Source: Diphasiastrum complanatum (Eukaryota > Streptophyta > Lycopodiopsida > Lycopodiales > Lycopodiaceae). From it: a DNA stretch of 64,000 nucleotides. A program made the position numbers and the translations under genes. The number at the start of each line of letters is the position of its first letter. Positions within the stretch are counted from its first letter, which is position 1. The DNA lies in the NCBI GenBank assembly GCA_029204225.1, contig CM055106.1, forward strand, positions 11,452,539 through 11,516,538, written 5' to 3'. Positions 52,696 through 64,000 of this stretch are shown here, one piece after another. The notes under the pieces are model-generated. The model worked only from the letters and a program-made list of their open reading frames with translations. It searched no databases and had not been told where the DNA came from.

Positions 52696-53975
52696 GTGGA
52701 TTCAGTGGAGAACCACAAACATTCGAGGAAGCAATTGAATGTCCAGAGAAGGACAAATGGATCCATGAATGAGGAGATGGAATTCATGAAGAAGAATGAG
52801 GTATGGACATTGCAGCCATTGCCAGATAAGCGAAAGACTGTACAATGCAAGTGGGTATACAAGCTGAAGTATGGGCCAAATAGAAGTATTTCAAAGTATA
52901 AAGCCAGACTTGTTGTAGCGAAGGAATTTTCTCAGAGATATGGTATTGACTATACTGAGACCTTCTCTCATGTCATGAAACATTCGTCCCTACGTCTACT
53001 GTTTGCATATGCAGTTGCTTATGGTCTTAGGATTCACATCGTGACAAAAAGACAACGTTCTTGCATGGTGAGCTAGACGATGAAGTCTACATGGATCAAT
53101 CTCTGGACTACATTTCAAATTCACTTCCTACCTATGCATGTAGAATGCACAGGAGTATCTACGGTCTAAAGCAATCAATGCAACAATGGTATAAGAAAAA
53201 GGATCAAGCCCTGAAATCTTTAGGATTCAAGCCACTAATAGTTGATTCCAATGTTTATGTAAGAATTACATATGGAAAGATCATCATTGTAGTTGTATAT
53301 GTGGACGACACTCTGATACTCTACAAAAGTGAAGAACTTATTGCTGAGGTGAAGTATGACATCTCAAAACATTTTGAAATTGCAGACCTGGAAAAAGCCA
53401 GATGTTATCTTGGCTTACAGATTGACAGGGACTATGAGGGAGGTAAATTGTACCCTCATCAGTCCAGATATACCCAGAAGATCTTAGAAGATTTCGGGAT
53501 GATGAAGTGCAAAGGAGCAAATACTCCAATGCTTGCAGGAACAGTCATGACGAATGAAGATTGTTTGAAGACTGAAGAGGAAAGAGAATTGATGCAACAT
53601 ACCCCTACAGGAGGCTGATCGGATCACTAATGTATCTTGTAGATAACACACGTTTTGACATTGCTTATGCCATGTTCAGGATGAGTCAATCTAGTACAAA
53701 TCTAGGCTTGACTCATTGGAAGATCATGAAATGAATCTTGCAATACCTTCAATTAATGAAGGATTTTGGATTGTGTTATTCTTGTGATGCAGGGTTTTAG
53801 ATGCTTTCACACATTGATGCTACGTGGGCATCTCTCAAGGATGACTGCAAAAGTGTCTCAGGAGGATGCACCATCGCATCAAGAGTAGCAATTCTCTGGG
53901 TCAGCAAGAAGCAGACCATTGTGGCTCAGTCATCTAGCAAAGCAGAGTATATAGCTCTATTAGCTTTCAACTCCC
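52696..53975 (+). pseudogene. Copia-A2 reverse transcriptase and RNase H
   Basis: [40 protein letters not shown], then in a second frame from 53061 [46 protein letters not shown] with an intact YVDD box, YLGLQIDRDYEGGKLYPHQS and ILEDFGMMKCKGANTPMLAG. RNase H follows in other frames with HIDATWASLKDDCKSVSGGC and WVSKKQTIVAQSSSKAEYIA, and is then cut. Confidence 0.85.
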
Positions 53976-54185
53976 AACCTCATGAAAAGGCACAAACGTG
54001 AAATATTCGTGAAAGGAAAATGTTTGCGACACAACATGAGAAAGTCAGACGACACAAAAAAGGAGGAGGTCAAACTTCGCGACACAAAAATCTTCGCGAC
54101 ACTTTTGACCTTCATGCTCCAAAGGATCAGGAAGGTCAAACAAGTACCATGAAGTACAAATTCCTGATCACGGAGTAGAGTGCTT
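53976..54185. repeat. CGCGACAC-rich stretch
   Basis: Five related strings between 54004 and 54102: ATTCGTGAAA, TTGCGACAC, GACGACAC, CTTCGCGACAC twice. The pattern resembles the TTCGCGAA cluster of LTR-X, so this may be a fragment of a related LTR. Confidence 0.45.
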
Positions 54186-54469
54186 CGGGAATTTTTAGTC
54201 AGGTGGAGGGGCCCAAAGAGTCCATTGAGTTTCAAGTTCCACAAGAATACCAATCAAAGAGTCATAAAATATGGAAGTTGTCTAATGACCTTCCATAAGC
54301 CTATGAAGGCTCTTGAACTCCTCTAGGCCTCTCTCTTTCTCATTGGATGTGCATGGAACTCCATAGCGTATTGGAGGGTACCAATTGCCATCTATATAAG
54401 GGGAGTAGGGTGCCCATTGGGAGAGGGAGAGATCTCTTTTGCTTGCAGGGCCTTGGTGTTGGATCAATT
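54186..54469 (+). repeat. LTR-like fragment with a TATA box
   Basis: Begins with GGAATTTTTAGTCAGGTGGAGG, also seen near 7848. Contains CTATATAAGGGG at about 54391, a good plant TATA box, followed by a purine-rich stretch. Retrotransposon LTR origin is inferred; no boundaries were confirmed. Confidence 0.4.
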
Positions 54470-55060
54470 TTGCAAGTAGGCAGCTGTGGTGACAGCTTCT
54501 GCCCAAAATCTCTTTGGAAGAGAAGCATGGGCCATCATGCTTTTAGCACTCTCAATAAGTGTCCGATTCTTTCATTTTGCTACTCCATTGGACTGAGGGG
54601 AGTAGCTAGTGGTGTATTGTTGATGTATTCTACAAGCCCTGCAGAATTCTTTGAACTTGGTGGAGATGTATTCTCCCCCTCCATCAGAACGTATAGTTAG
54701 GACTTTCCTAGAGTTGTCAAGAATAGTGCAGCCCTCTGTATCGAATTCGCCAGAATCAGTGATTCTGCTTATAGAAAGCAGATTCTTGGTAAGGTTCGGA
54801 ATATAAAGGACATTGGAAAACGACCTAACAACACCTTTCTAAAATTCGACCCTGATTGTTCCTTCACCTTCAATGGAGTGAGTTGAGTTGTCTCCAAGTT
54901 GCACAACTCTAGAATGGGTGAAAGGCTTTTAGTTTTGGAACCAGTCCCGATGATGGGTCATGTGCTCAGTTGCTCCAGAGTCCAGGTACCAGGAATCAAT
55001 ATTCTGAAAATTTCTGACCCTGGTCATAAAGGCAACTTTATCTTTCTCTTCATGTTGGAT
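54470..55060 (-). pseudogene. Copia-H: rearranged protease/integrase fragment
   Basis: Minus-strand translation gives a post-protease stretch (NLTKNLLSISRI-like), then directly VLTIRSDGGGEYISTKFKEF and CRIHQQYTTSYSPQSNGVAK, a TGA, and KNRTLIESAKSMMAHAS and PKRFWAEAVTTAAYLQ. The catalytic Glu region (AERKN in active copies) reads AK*KN, so the DDE site is destroyed. Pre-integrase and the first catalytic Asp are missing. It is distinct from the other copia families here. Confidence 0.75.
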
Positions 55061-55169
55061 CGAGTGACGTTGAGGACACAAAAGGCATAATGAAGCCAAA
55101 CCACCCAACCAAGTAGATGAAAAGGATCAGTCACATAAGCTGCACCCCAAAGCACATCACCTATGAACA

Positions 55170-56459
<1,290 letters not shown>

Positions 56460-56570
56460 ATATGGGTGGATAGTCAATGGCATAATATCACCATATGGCA
56501 CATGCATATTTTGTTGGATCGTGTATGTGCCATGTGGTGGAATCATGTCATTGGCTATCCACGACCATAT
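56460..56570. repeat. Imperfect hairpin, 111 nt
   Basis: Arms 56460-56508 and 56524-56570 are imperfect inverted repeats (for example GTGGATAGTCAATGGCA with TGTCATTGGCTATCCAC, and CACCATATGGCACATGCATA with TATGTGCCATGTGGTG). They are separated by a loop of about 15 nt. Size and mismatch pattern fit a MITE remnant or a small-RNA precursor. Confidence 0.65.
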
Positions 56571-57670
56571 TTTTTTTACAAAAAATTCCAAAAAAGGAAA
56601 TTTGCACTTGTCAATATGTTGTGATAGGCCTTGCATCTCTCAAGCCTTCCACCTTTTGTAGAAACAATGCCCTCAAGCAGCCGCACTCAGGGGGGAGGTC
56701 CTTCCACCCTCGAAAAAAGGATAAGTTGTATGAGCTTTAGCTATACGTTGATCTCCTAGGTACTTTGTGCTTGCAAGAAATCAATAAAGTTTCCTACGCC
56801 AATCGGCATTTTACTATTAGAATCAAGCTTTGTAGGACATTGAATTAAATTTTTATTAGTTTTTGTTAAAAGTTTCGCAATCATAGGCTATATCTTGGGT
56901 TTTTATAAGGTTGGCTAATTAATCTATTTATCCACCTTTGCTCTTTGGGGTTTTTGTAAGGTTGTCCACGTTGTAAGTGAGTTGATTAATAAACGAGCAG
57001 CGTGGGTTAGACTTTATGGGACTTTGTTGAAGCGCTTTAGGGTTTTTGTAAGGTTGGCCTGAGAACATTTTTTGAACACTTTGGGATGAGGGCTGGTTCA
57101 GACCAGTGTTTGAGAAAGTCGGCAAAGTATAGGAATGGAATCGGCATCTTTTCTCAAAAACCGACATAATGAGAACTTTGACGAGTTTATATAAACAAAT
57201 AGACCATTTTATGAGTAATAGTCCTTAAAAACCGAGAAGCTAAAAAGATGTAAGTTTTTTGAAGTTAAAAAAGGTTTCCCCCAACACAAGATGGTTGCTA
57301 TGTACATACATTATTCTGTGCCAAGGGTAAATAAACCTTTGACCACTCAATGTTTCTAGTGGACAGTAAGGTCCCCAAAAAATTCTACTTTATGCGGTCA
57401 TATGACACAACCAGCATTGGTGGCCCACCCACTCACGAACACATACAACTCCAAAAGTACACAAGCTACTTCTAGAACTACTTTTCTACTATTTTTCCTG
57501 AACTTTATGTCATACATGGATGGGGAGCAGCAGGATTTGCTCAAGTTCCGAGGCAATCCATCTCCAAACCCCGCCTCCTAGTCCCTCCAGGCTCCCTCGC
57601 TCGCCCATCCGCCAGCCTACCACAACCCAGTGAGGATTATTGTTATGATCGGATGATTAAGTTGATAGTT
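56571..57670. other. Intergenic sequence upstream of the TCP region
   Basis: No gene recognised. GGGTTTTTGTAAGGTTG-type strings recur three times (56898, 56947, 57040). Confidence 0.45.
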
Positions 57671-57940
57671 TGAGGCTGGAGAGATCATGGTGATGATTTT
57701 GTATGAAAATGAGCTTCTGTGGATTGGTTTTGCTGTATTAAAGTAGCGGCAGCCGTAGTTTAATCTTTATCTAGCTTCAAAAGGGGTGCAATAGTAACTA
57801 ACTTTGGTACGATTAACTCAGTAAAGGGTTGATTAAGCTGTAGCTTTCATCTAGCTAGCTTTTCAGAGATGATGGTGATGATCTAGAGTTAATATATTGA
57901 GCTTCTGTGGTTTGATTTTGATGCATCAAAGCTGCGGAGC
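57671..57940. repeat. Local direct duplication in the TCP upstream region
   Basis: 57680-57750 and 57866-57935 are diverged copies (GAGAT(C/G)ATGGTGATGAT..., GAGCTTCTGTGG, AAAGNNGCGG) about 186 bp apart. They lie about 2 kb upstream of the TCP start codon. Confidence 0.6.
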
Positions 57941-58164
57941 TTTACCCCAAACTGTGGTTAAAGAGGGTTTTTGTTAATCTATCTGTCATGTTTCTGTTTC
58001 TGTCCTATCGCTGTTGAGTTCTGACCCATCTTAGGTCCGGAACCTCAGTCGGAATTATTATTTTCACTTCCACAAGCGTCTGTGGCTGCGCAGTGCAACA
58101 GATCCCACGAGTCTGCGGTCGATTGCAGCAAGCTGTTGAAGGCCTTTAGGTGATCAGTGAAGTG

Positions 58165-58170
58165 GTAAGT
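58165..58170 (+). other. Candidate 5' UTR splice donor
   Basis: AGTG|GTAAGT lies after a GC-richer stretch (58020-58164) that could be a 5' UTR exon of the TCP gene. A 5' UTR intron is inferred; the acceptor was not determined. Confidence 0.25.
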
Positions 58171-59582
58171 GTGATCGTGCTTTAGATGAGCCTGCACTCC
58201 ACTGCAAGTATCAGTTCTGTACTTGAGTAAGCCAAGCCTGATGAGCCTGATCTGTGTACTTACTACTTATCTTCAAGCCAGTGAATTTTCTGCAATCTTT
58301 ATTTCCCGTGCTGGTCCTGTAGATCTCGGTTACCAACTTTCATTGTCTGCTTTGTTTCCCATGCCAACCAAATATTTCGTAGGATGATTGCAATTTGCAA
58401 CTTGTGGTTGCAAGTCAGGAGCTTTATCGTTTTATGTTCCCTTAGCTTCGCTAAAAATTTTCATCAATAGAATCTCTAGTGTTGAAAACATTAGCATTCT
58501 AGATGACCCAATCTAGATTATTCTGCACTACTGTCTTCAATAGTCGGAACTGGGTAAGGTTGCATTCCTTTTAAACTAGATTAAGAGTGTTAATTCTTCA
58601 TTGGTATAAGTGGATCATTTTTTTTCAAATATCTCGTGCACTTGGCTTAATTTTCTAAGCTACTTTAATATTTTTCAGCTGAATACGTAATTTTGAGATC
58701 TCTCTTCTCCGTAATGCTGCCAATTGATCATTCAAAAGCTCCAACAACTCATCAGGATTCAGATTCCGGCATGCTGAGTGCTATTCTAGTTATGCATAAG
58801 TAACACAATTCGGATACCCTCAGTGTTGCACCCAGTCTTTTTTACCATAACATATAATGTGGAGACAAGTAGAGACTTAATGGATTCAGCATTACTTCAT
58901 ACTAACGATGTTCGTTCTTGAGGCTGCAGGGAACGATCGAGAGCATGCTATAAAATTAACCAGCTTTCATGCACCTTCACAACTCTACTGGGAATCAGAC
59001 CAGTGTATATGACGCTTAAGAGCTGTTCTTCGGTGACATGCACGGCAATGCTCACATAAGTCTTTTGCTAAGTAGTAAGATGGTCACACCAGGAACAAAC
59101 CTTGGTAGAAGTCAAACATGCCCCAGGCCGGAGTGAAACAAAAAGGAGAGAATTACGGACTGGAGCGATCACTTTGCTAGCACTTTCAGAGACTTCAACC
59201 ATGCCAGCATTAATAGCACATCTGAGGTATGACGAGATGATTCTTAACAAGATGATGAATATAATCATTTGCAAAGATAACTGACTGTCAAGATCACTAT
59301 CTTACGAAGTTGAGCTCAACACGTCAAGATAGACGATCCTGTGCGCTAGAAATTCTTATTGACATTCTGCGACTCAGTTACAGCCTTATTCTTTCATGTG
59401 CACCTACAGTTTATGTACTTGTTCACTAGGAAAACCTATACTACTTCTATCAAAAGACTATGCGCTTGAACAAACTATAGGTTAAAAAGAGCTATTTTTC
59501 AAGCCAAGACTTATATCAAGTGTCTCTATTTTTAAAATTGGGATGATCAACTTAGTGACTGCATGAAAGAGAAATTATTTAC

Positions 59583-59680
59583 TGCGGCCGTGTTTCTGAT
59601 GCCCATGCGCTGATGTGGGCTTTTCATAGTTTGCGGCCGTGTTTCTGATGCACATGCGCTGATGTGGGCCTTTCATAGTT
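59583..59680. repeat. Tandem duplication, 2 x 49 bp
   Basis: 59583-59631 and 59632-59680 are head-to-tail copies with two differences (TGCGGCCGTGTTTCTGATGC start). They lie about 230 bp upstream of the TCP start codon, in the promoter or 5' UTR. Confidence 0.9.
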
Positions 59681-59913
59681 TGATTTAATCACACTTTTAA
59701 GGAAGTTAAACCCAGTTACAAATTGACAGTAGGCTTAAAAAGTAGACATTTGACTCTGAGTATCTGAATCAAGATTCAAGACAGCTGGTTGAAGGCAAAA
59801 CACACAACGTGGAGAATCAGTCTTTCATGAAATGGTGCTCAGAAAACAGCCTGGATGCTAAGAATAAAGCGAACAGGTAGAGCATTGGAGAAGCAACGCT
59901 GGATGACCGTTTA

Positions 59914-61815
59914 ATGAAAGGGGAGATAATGCCCGGATTCACCTGTACTGCAGATGATTGTGCAACAACTGAAACAACACTGGAATCTGAATGCAGTAAA
60001 AGAAGATGTAACCCGGATCTTGAACGGAAAGATGGAGCAAAAAGAGACTTTGAACCGGCTCTTAGTGACAGAAGAGTTCGTTCAAGATTGCAAGATTCTG
60101 AACTATCTGCAGACTCAGTTAGGAAAAACGACGTAAGTAGAACGATCCGCCCGACGGGAGGAAAAGATCGTCACAGCAAGGTGAATACATCAAAAGGTCC
60201 CAGAGATAGAAGAGTAAGGTTATCTGTCTCCACGGCCATTCAATTCTATGATGTGCAGGACAGACTTGGCTATGATCAGCCCAGCAAAGCTGTAGAGTGG
60301 CTCATGAAGAAAGCCAAAACAGCTATTGATGAGCTCCCACCACTACCTACACAAGCTGTTCACTGTTCAAACCACACGATGTCATCTGTTCTATCCCCCT
60401 CTGGATCAAGCACAGTACGTCTTTCTGCGCAGGGCGTTGCTGGTCCTTTGTTAACGTCTGTGGGTCGAGTTTCTGAGACAGCCGCTATGGCTGATGCATC
60501 AGTTCCGGGGCTTAAATCTTTTCTAGCCACTTCAGGTGTGGGAAAACCAGGAAATGAAAGCCGATTAGCGACACAACGAAGCACATTGGGAAGCGCCTCT
60601 TTTTTTATGAGAACAGCGAGTTCGAACCAAGCAGATAATGCCAGAATCTACACAACTAGCGAATTTCCTAAGCCAATGGATGCACAAGCTGGATCACCGT
60701 CAGCCAGAATCGAGTTGCGAACGAAAGCTAGGGAAAGAGCAAGGGAGAGGGCAAAAGAAAAACAATCTGTCAAAGAACCTGCCAAAGCATCATGTAGTAC
60801 ATTACCTCCTTCCTCGGCCGTGCATGATCCTCTCTCCCAGCATACCTCAATTACAGAAAGCGCTGATCAGAAGAATATTGTACAGAGCTCTCCACACGAT
60901 CATACCCAAGAATTTCAACCCCAACCTTCCCTTGAAAATCAGATGCAGAATTCGTTTAAAGATGCATTAAGAAATTTTGTTAACAATGCAACACCAGAGC
61001 AGATGCAAATACTTTCACTGCAAGTCCCACGACAGACTGCTGCCAATAGTAGTCTACTTAGCCCATCGACAGCGCTCCTCCAAGAAGCAGTGATTCAGGG
61101 GTTTCATCAGAAATCACAGATGCTTCCCAACTTCTTGAACCAGGTTCCTTTACAGAGTTGGTCTCAATCCACAACGGAATATTCTCATGGATTACACTGT
61201 TCTTCACGTGGATCGATATGCCCCTCATCGTTTTTCCACAACAATGTGGCCTTCTGTCATACTAATTCTCCACTCTCGGTTTCCTGTTCCAGTGCAATTT
61301 CTCAGTTTGCTGTCCTCGGAGTTCCTATTTCTAATTTTGCAGGTGCAATCATGCCTAGCGATCGTGTCCCCACTCCTTCCATAATATCCGTGGATCCATC
61401 TCAGTCAGCATTTCGTCCCACTACGCAGCTGCAGCTGCCTGCATCACATCAAGAGCGGGCCCTATTAGATTATCTATCCTTCCAAAGATTTTCGGAAGCT
61501 CAGCTCTCTTCGTATGGTTTGAAAACTAGCGACATTCTGCTAAATTCCCAGGCTAACGGTGTAGCTCAGCTTGCACCTTCTTCAGCATTTGAGCCCTGCA
61601 ATAATCAGTTTCACCGAACACCATCCTCAAGAACATCGTCGGACTTACAGAATAATGATCATGGAGTTCTTGGTTTAAGAAACTCAGAAACTTTGCAATC
61701 TGACCAAAGACTTCCTGCAAGGCTAAGAGGCCTTGACGAGATAGAAGAGCAACTAAAGCGCTCCTCATCGGCTGGCAACAGTGCTTACCACGTAGTATAC
61801 CCTAGGCATGACTAG
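59914..61815 (+). CDS. Class II TCP transcription factor with R domain
   Basis: 633 codons, no intron. The ATG at 59914 is the first after an in-frame TAG at 59878. Residues about 82-145 form the TCP domain: [20 protein letters not shown] (basic DNA-binding region) followed by the helix-loop-helix with [38 protein letters not shown]. This sequence is of the CIN/class II type. Residues about 264-283 (60703-60762) form an Arg/Glu-rich R domain ([13 protein letters not shown]), seen in the TCP2/TCP24 and CYC/TB1 groups. The rest is Ser- and Gln-rich and likely disordered. It would act in the nucleus as a dimer controlling cell proliferation in developing organs. No miR319-type target was seen on reading the coding strand. 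Exact subfamily is not determined. Confidence 0.93.
   Translation: MKGEIMPGFTCTADDCATTETTLESECSKRRCNPDLERKDGAKRDFEPALSDRRVRSRLQDSELSADSVRKNDVSRTIRPTGGKDRHSKVNTSKGPRDRRVRLSVSTAIQFYDVQDRLGYDQPSKAVEWLMKKAKTAIDELPPLPTQAVHCSNHTMSSVLSPSGSSTVRLSAQGVAGPLLTSVGRVSETAAMADASVPGLKSFLATSGVGKPGNESRLATQRSTLGSASFFMRTASSNQADNARIYTTSEFPKPMDAQAGSPSARIELRTKARERARERAKEKQSVKEPAKASCSTLPPSSAVHDPLSQHTSITESADQKNIVQSSPHDHTQEFQPQPSLENQMQNSFKDALRNFVNNATPEQMQILSLQVPRQTAANSSLLSPSTALLQEAVIQGFHQKSQMLPNFLNQVPLQSWSQSTTEYSHGLHCSSRGSICPSSFFHNNVAFCHTNSPLSVSCSSAISQFAVLGVPISNFAGAIMPSDRVPTPSIISVDPSQSAFRPTTQLQLPASHQERALLDYLSFQRFSEAQLSSYGLKTSDILLNSQANGVAQLAPSSAFEPCNNQFHRTPSSRTSSDLQNNDHGVLGLRNSETLQSDQRLPARLRGLDEIEEQLKRSSSAGNSAYHVVYPRHD
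60157..60348 (+). other. TCP DNA-binding domain coding segment
   Basis: Encodes the basic region and helix-loop-helix of the TCP factor. Diagnostic residues [17 protein letters not shown] and [21 protein letters not shown] are all present and uninterrupted, so DNA binding should be intact. Confidence 0.93.
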
Positions 61816-62682
61816 ATGATTCTATTGAACGGGAATTTTAGAATCCCCGATCAATTGGAAGGCGTTTGACAGTGTGATGCTGAGAAGTGTCATCCTCTTG
61901 ATGATCAGGTTCCGGTCCTAGGTATGACTCTTGTAAAGTACTTATTCTTATTCGTTCGCTTGATTATAAACTCGGAGATTGCATCCGATTATTCTTTAGA
62001 TAGCTGAAAGGCACAAAATTAAAACCTCAGAAATATAAAAGTTAAGACTAAGCATCAGATTCTATACATTTTTCTTGTGAATATGTAAGTCAATTGATGC
62101 TGAATGCTGGACGTATTTACATAAATTTAAAGAGCAACACTTGCTGTAATGAAATTGATACAAAGAGGAAAGTTGAAAATTTGACGCTGCTGTTACGTCT
62201 TCGAACTGTGATATCCATATTGTTAAGTTCGTTTCCAGATTGAACATGTTTTCGATCAGTTTATAATCGTAACTAAGAGTAGTAGAATTTATGTGATGAA
62301 CATTTAAGGTTTGATTAGGGATCGTATAGATCCGTCACCCTCAATAGAACCACTCTGAAAGGCACTCTACAGAGACTCTACCTAGTAATGTAGACAACTA
62401 TCACTGCTCACACTTCAATCTTAACTTAGTTATGTGTAGCTATCATATTTAATGTGTTTGATCACCTCTCATAATAACTCCATTAACTGAGAGTGTACAT
62501 GAAGCCGTTATACAGGCACCTGTCAGATACTGCTGTACGCTAAAGTTCTTTGTTGTTTTAAGGCCAACTAGTAAGAATTTTCCAGGATCCTTGAAAAGAC
62601 AAGATGCCACATATATTGGTGAATTGGCTTCATTCATGCAGTGTTCCAAGATCATTATGGCGCTTTTCTCACTCTCCCTCCC
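61816..62682. other. TCP downstream region
   Basis: AT-rich, no further gene. It likely holds the 3' UTR and terminator; no single polyadenylation signal could be chosen with confidence. Confidence 0.4.
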
Positions 62683-62685
<3 letters not shown>

Positions 62686-62740
<55 letters not shown>

Positions 62741-62743
62741 ACA
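62686..62743. repeat. Compound (TC)n(AC)n microsatellite
   Basis: A CT run of about 30 bases passes directly into a CA run of about 28 bases. Confidence 0.95.
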
Positions 62744-64000
62744 TCCTGCAGTAGGTGTGAGTATTTTTGCAGGCGATATGCTTACGTTGGTGATCTCTCT
62801 TTTTGCAAATCTATAGGTTATTTTGTCTTAAGAAATCGGTCTATTTTTTCTCAAACGATCTTCAACGAGAGCTTGAAATCTTACATGAGAGAAATGAGGT
62901 CTGTGCCTCTCCCTTTACCTCTGGCAATACCTGAATGCTGGTAGGTTGTTCGTCATAATGGCTTGACAGTGCTTTTAGGCGTTGTCTTTTTTGTTGAATC
63001 CCATCCAAGCTAGGAAAAGCATCTGTGGATCAATCCATACACATGTCTTGTGCTGCAGATTCAGTCGTCGCTTTTAAGTGACAGAGATTTACTTTTTAGT
63101 CTTCGAATTGATGCCGTAAATTTTCTATCTTTTCAGTCCTAATATAGATAGTGTGTCCTTCCTCATCTCTTCCCTTACCAATGGACATTTAGTCTTACAT
63201 TCTCAAAAGCTTATGCACTACTGTTCTATCTTGGAAGATTTGGTTGTGGCATTCAGGTTCTACTGAGGTCGATTTCATGCATGAGTATCTAAACTGCAAA
63301 CAAGGCTGAATCTAGCATAGAAAGTCCGCAAGTACCCTGATACTGTTGAATATCAATGAGCTTCTGAACTTATAGTTATGGCACGCTGTGGTGGCATAGT
63401 GTTAAGAATCTGATAACTACCATTTGAATCCATATAAAATGATGCAAAGAACAAGCTTTGATTTGCGAAGAGATGAGAAAAACAATTTGTCAGGAAGATA
63501 TGATAAGATTGCATTTTTCAGGAAGTAATTTATTGGTACAAAAACTTCATAGCCCAAGAGCTCTCTCAATCAATCTACCTGATTGTGCCCACCATCTTCC
63601 CTAGTCATCTCAACTAAGGTGGCTGTGATCTCAGGTTCAATTTTCAACAAATTTAGAGTCGAAGGTCCACATCCAGGATGAGTTGCATCTCAAGTCAGGG
63701 TCATGTAGGAAGTAGGCATAATTATGCTAAAAATGAGTTGAGGTCTTGCAAATTTAAAGCTCCCTATGAACCCACTTTGTGAGTCCTTCATGTTCAACCA
63801 ATCTTTCTATTAGACTTTTGATGTCAATACCTTGTAGCAGGTTTGTAAGAAAGTTAATATACAGATCCTCAAAATTTCAAATTAGAAGCTCTATTTCAAA
63901 TCCAAGCTAGGACTTCAAGCAAAATTATATTAATATCTTGTGCTTTGTCTTCTTTTGACTTCACATGAATATTTTATAGTCATAGACATATATGGTTCTC
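62744..64000. other. Right-hand flank, no recognised gene
   Basis: Only short ORFs. Near 63,750-63,860 the sequence has a look of decayed retrotransposon coding, but I could not identify a domain. Confidence 0.4.

Larger units (their letters stand above)
51030..53975 (+). mobile_element. Copia-A2: Ty1/copia element lacking integrase
   Basis: Plus-strand primer site (TGGTATCAAGGCC at 51030), gag from 51138, knuckles, protease and pre-integrase start up to about 52670, then directly RT from about 52700 and RNase H to about 53970. The integrase is missing as a block. Frameshifts and stops break every gene. Protein similarity to Copia-A1 is high throughout, showing one family. The 3' end is cut inside RNase H (EYIALLAFNSQ) near 53975. 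Confidence 0.85.

Noticed and set aside
59102-59284. 60-codon ORF upstream of the TCP gene
   Set aside because: Overlaps another ORF on the opposite strand, no family match; most likely 5' UTR or intron sequence.
62449-62944. ORFs on both strands spanning the (TC)n(AC)n repeat
   Set aside because: Microsatellite translation artefacts.

Overview
The window looks like TE-dense nuclear DNA of a land plant. Three things point that way. There is an intronless class II TCP transcription factor gene, a family found only in green plants. Several LTR elements are primed by initiator-Met tRNA or by Asp tRNA in the usual plant fashion. The background is AT-rich and filled with nested Ty1/copia and Ty3/gypsy elements. 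I cannot name the species; a fern or other large-genome non-seed plant is only a guess. Element names (Gypsy-A, Copia-A and so on) are mine.

Layout. 1-4372: minus-strand Ty3/gypsy element (Gypsy-A), running off the left edge and inserted into a minus-strand copia element (Copia-A1, 4373-7790). 8028-8413: remnant LTR related to Gypsy-A. 9449-14896: structurally complete copia element (Copia-B) with two LTRs and a 5-bp target duplication. 15045-20270: another minus-strand copia (Copia-C), interrupted by a plus-strand LTR and leader (LTR-X). 20262-30400: plus-strand Copia-D sequences in a fragment-LTR-element arrangement, with a chromodomain Ty3/gypsy (24733-28772) inserted. 31340-39030: minus-strand copia remnants (Copia-E, -F, -G). 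39396-46989: plus-strand element of the Copia-C family, carrying two younger insertions: a 392-bp miniature LTR element (TRIM) and a gypsy deletion derivative (Gypsy-B).

46990-51000 has no recognised gene but holds strong inverted repeats. 51030-53975 is a second Copia-A copy lacking integrase. 53976-55060 holds LTR and copia scraps. A long (AG)n tract and a hairpin follow. From about 57,500 the sequence becomes single-copy-like and leads into the one convincing host gene, the TCP at 59914-61815.

The most unusual item is the TRIM at 39561-39952. It has TG..CA LTRs, a perfect PBS directly after the 5' LTR, a polypurine tract and a 5-bp target duplication. Each LTR contains a tRNA-like segment; the 5' copy is 73 nt and folds into a full cloverleaf with A and B boxes. 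This parallels the Cassandra elements, which carry 5S rRNA in the LTR, but with a tRNA. Second, the non-coding parts of Gypsy-A and Gypsy-B carry many dispersed copies of a related decamer, AACC(C/T)TCGC(A/C). Nearly all TE coding regions are broken by stops, frameshifts or internal deletions.
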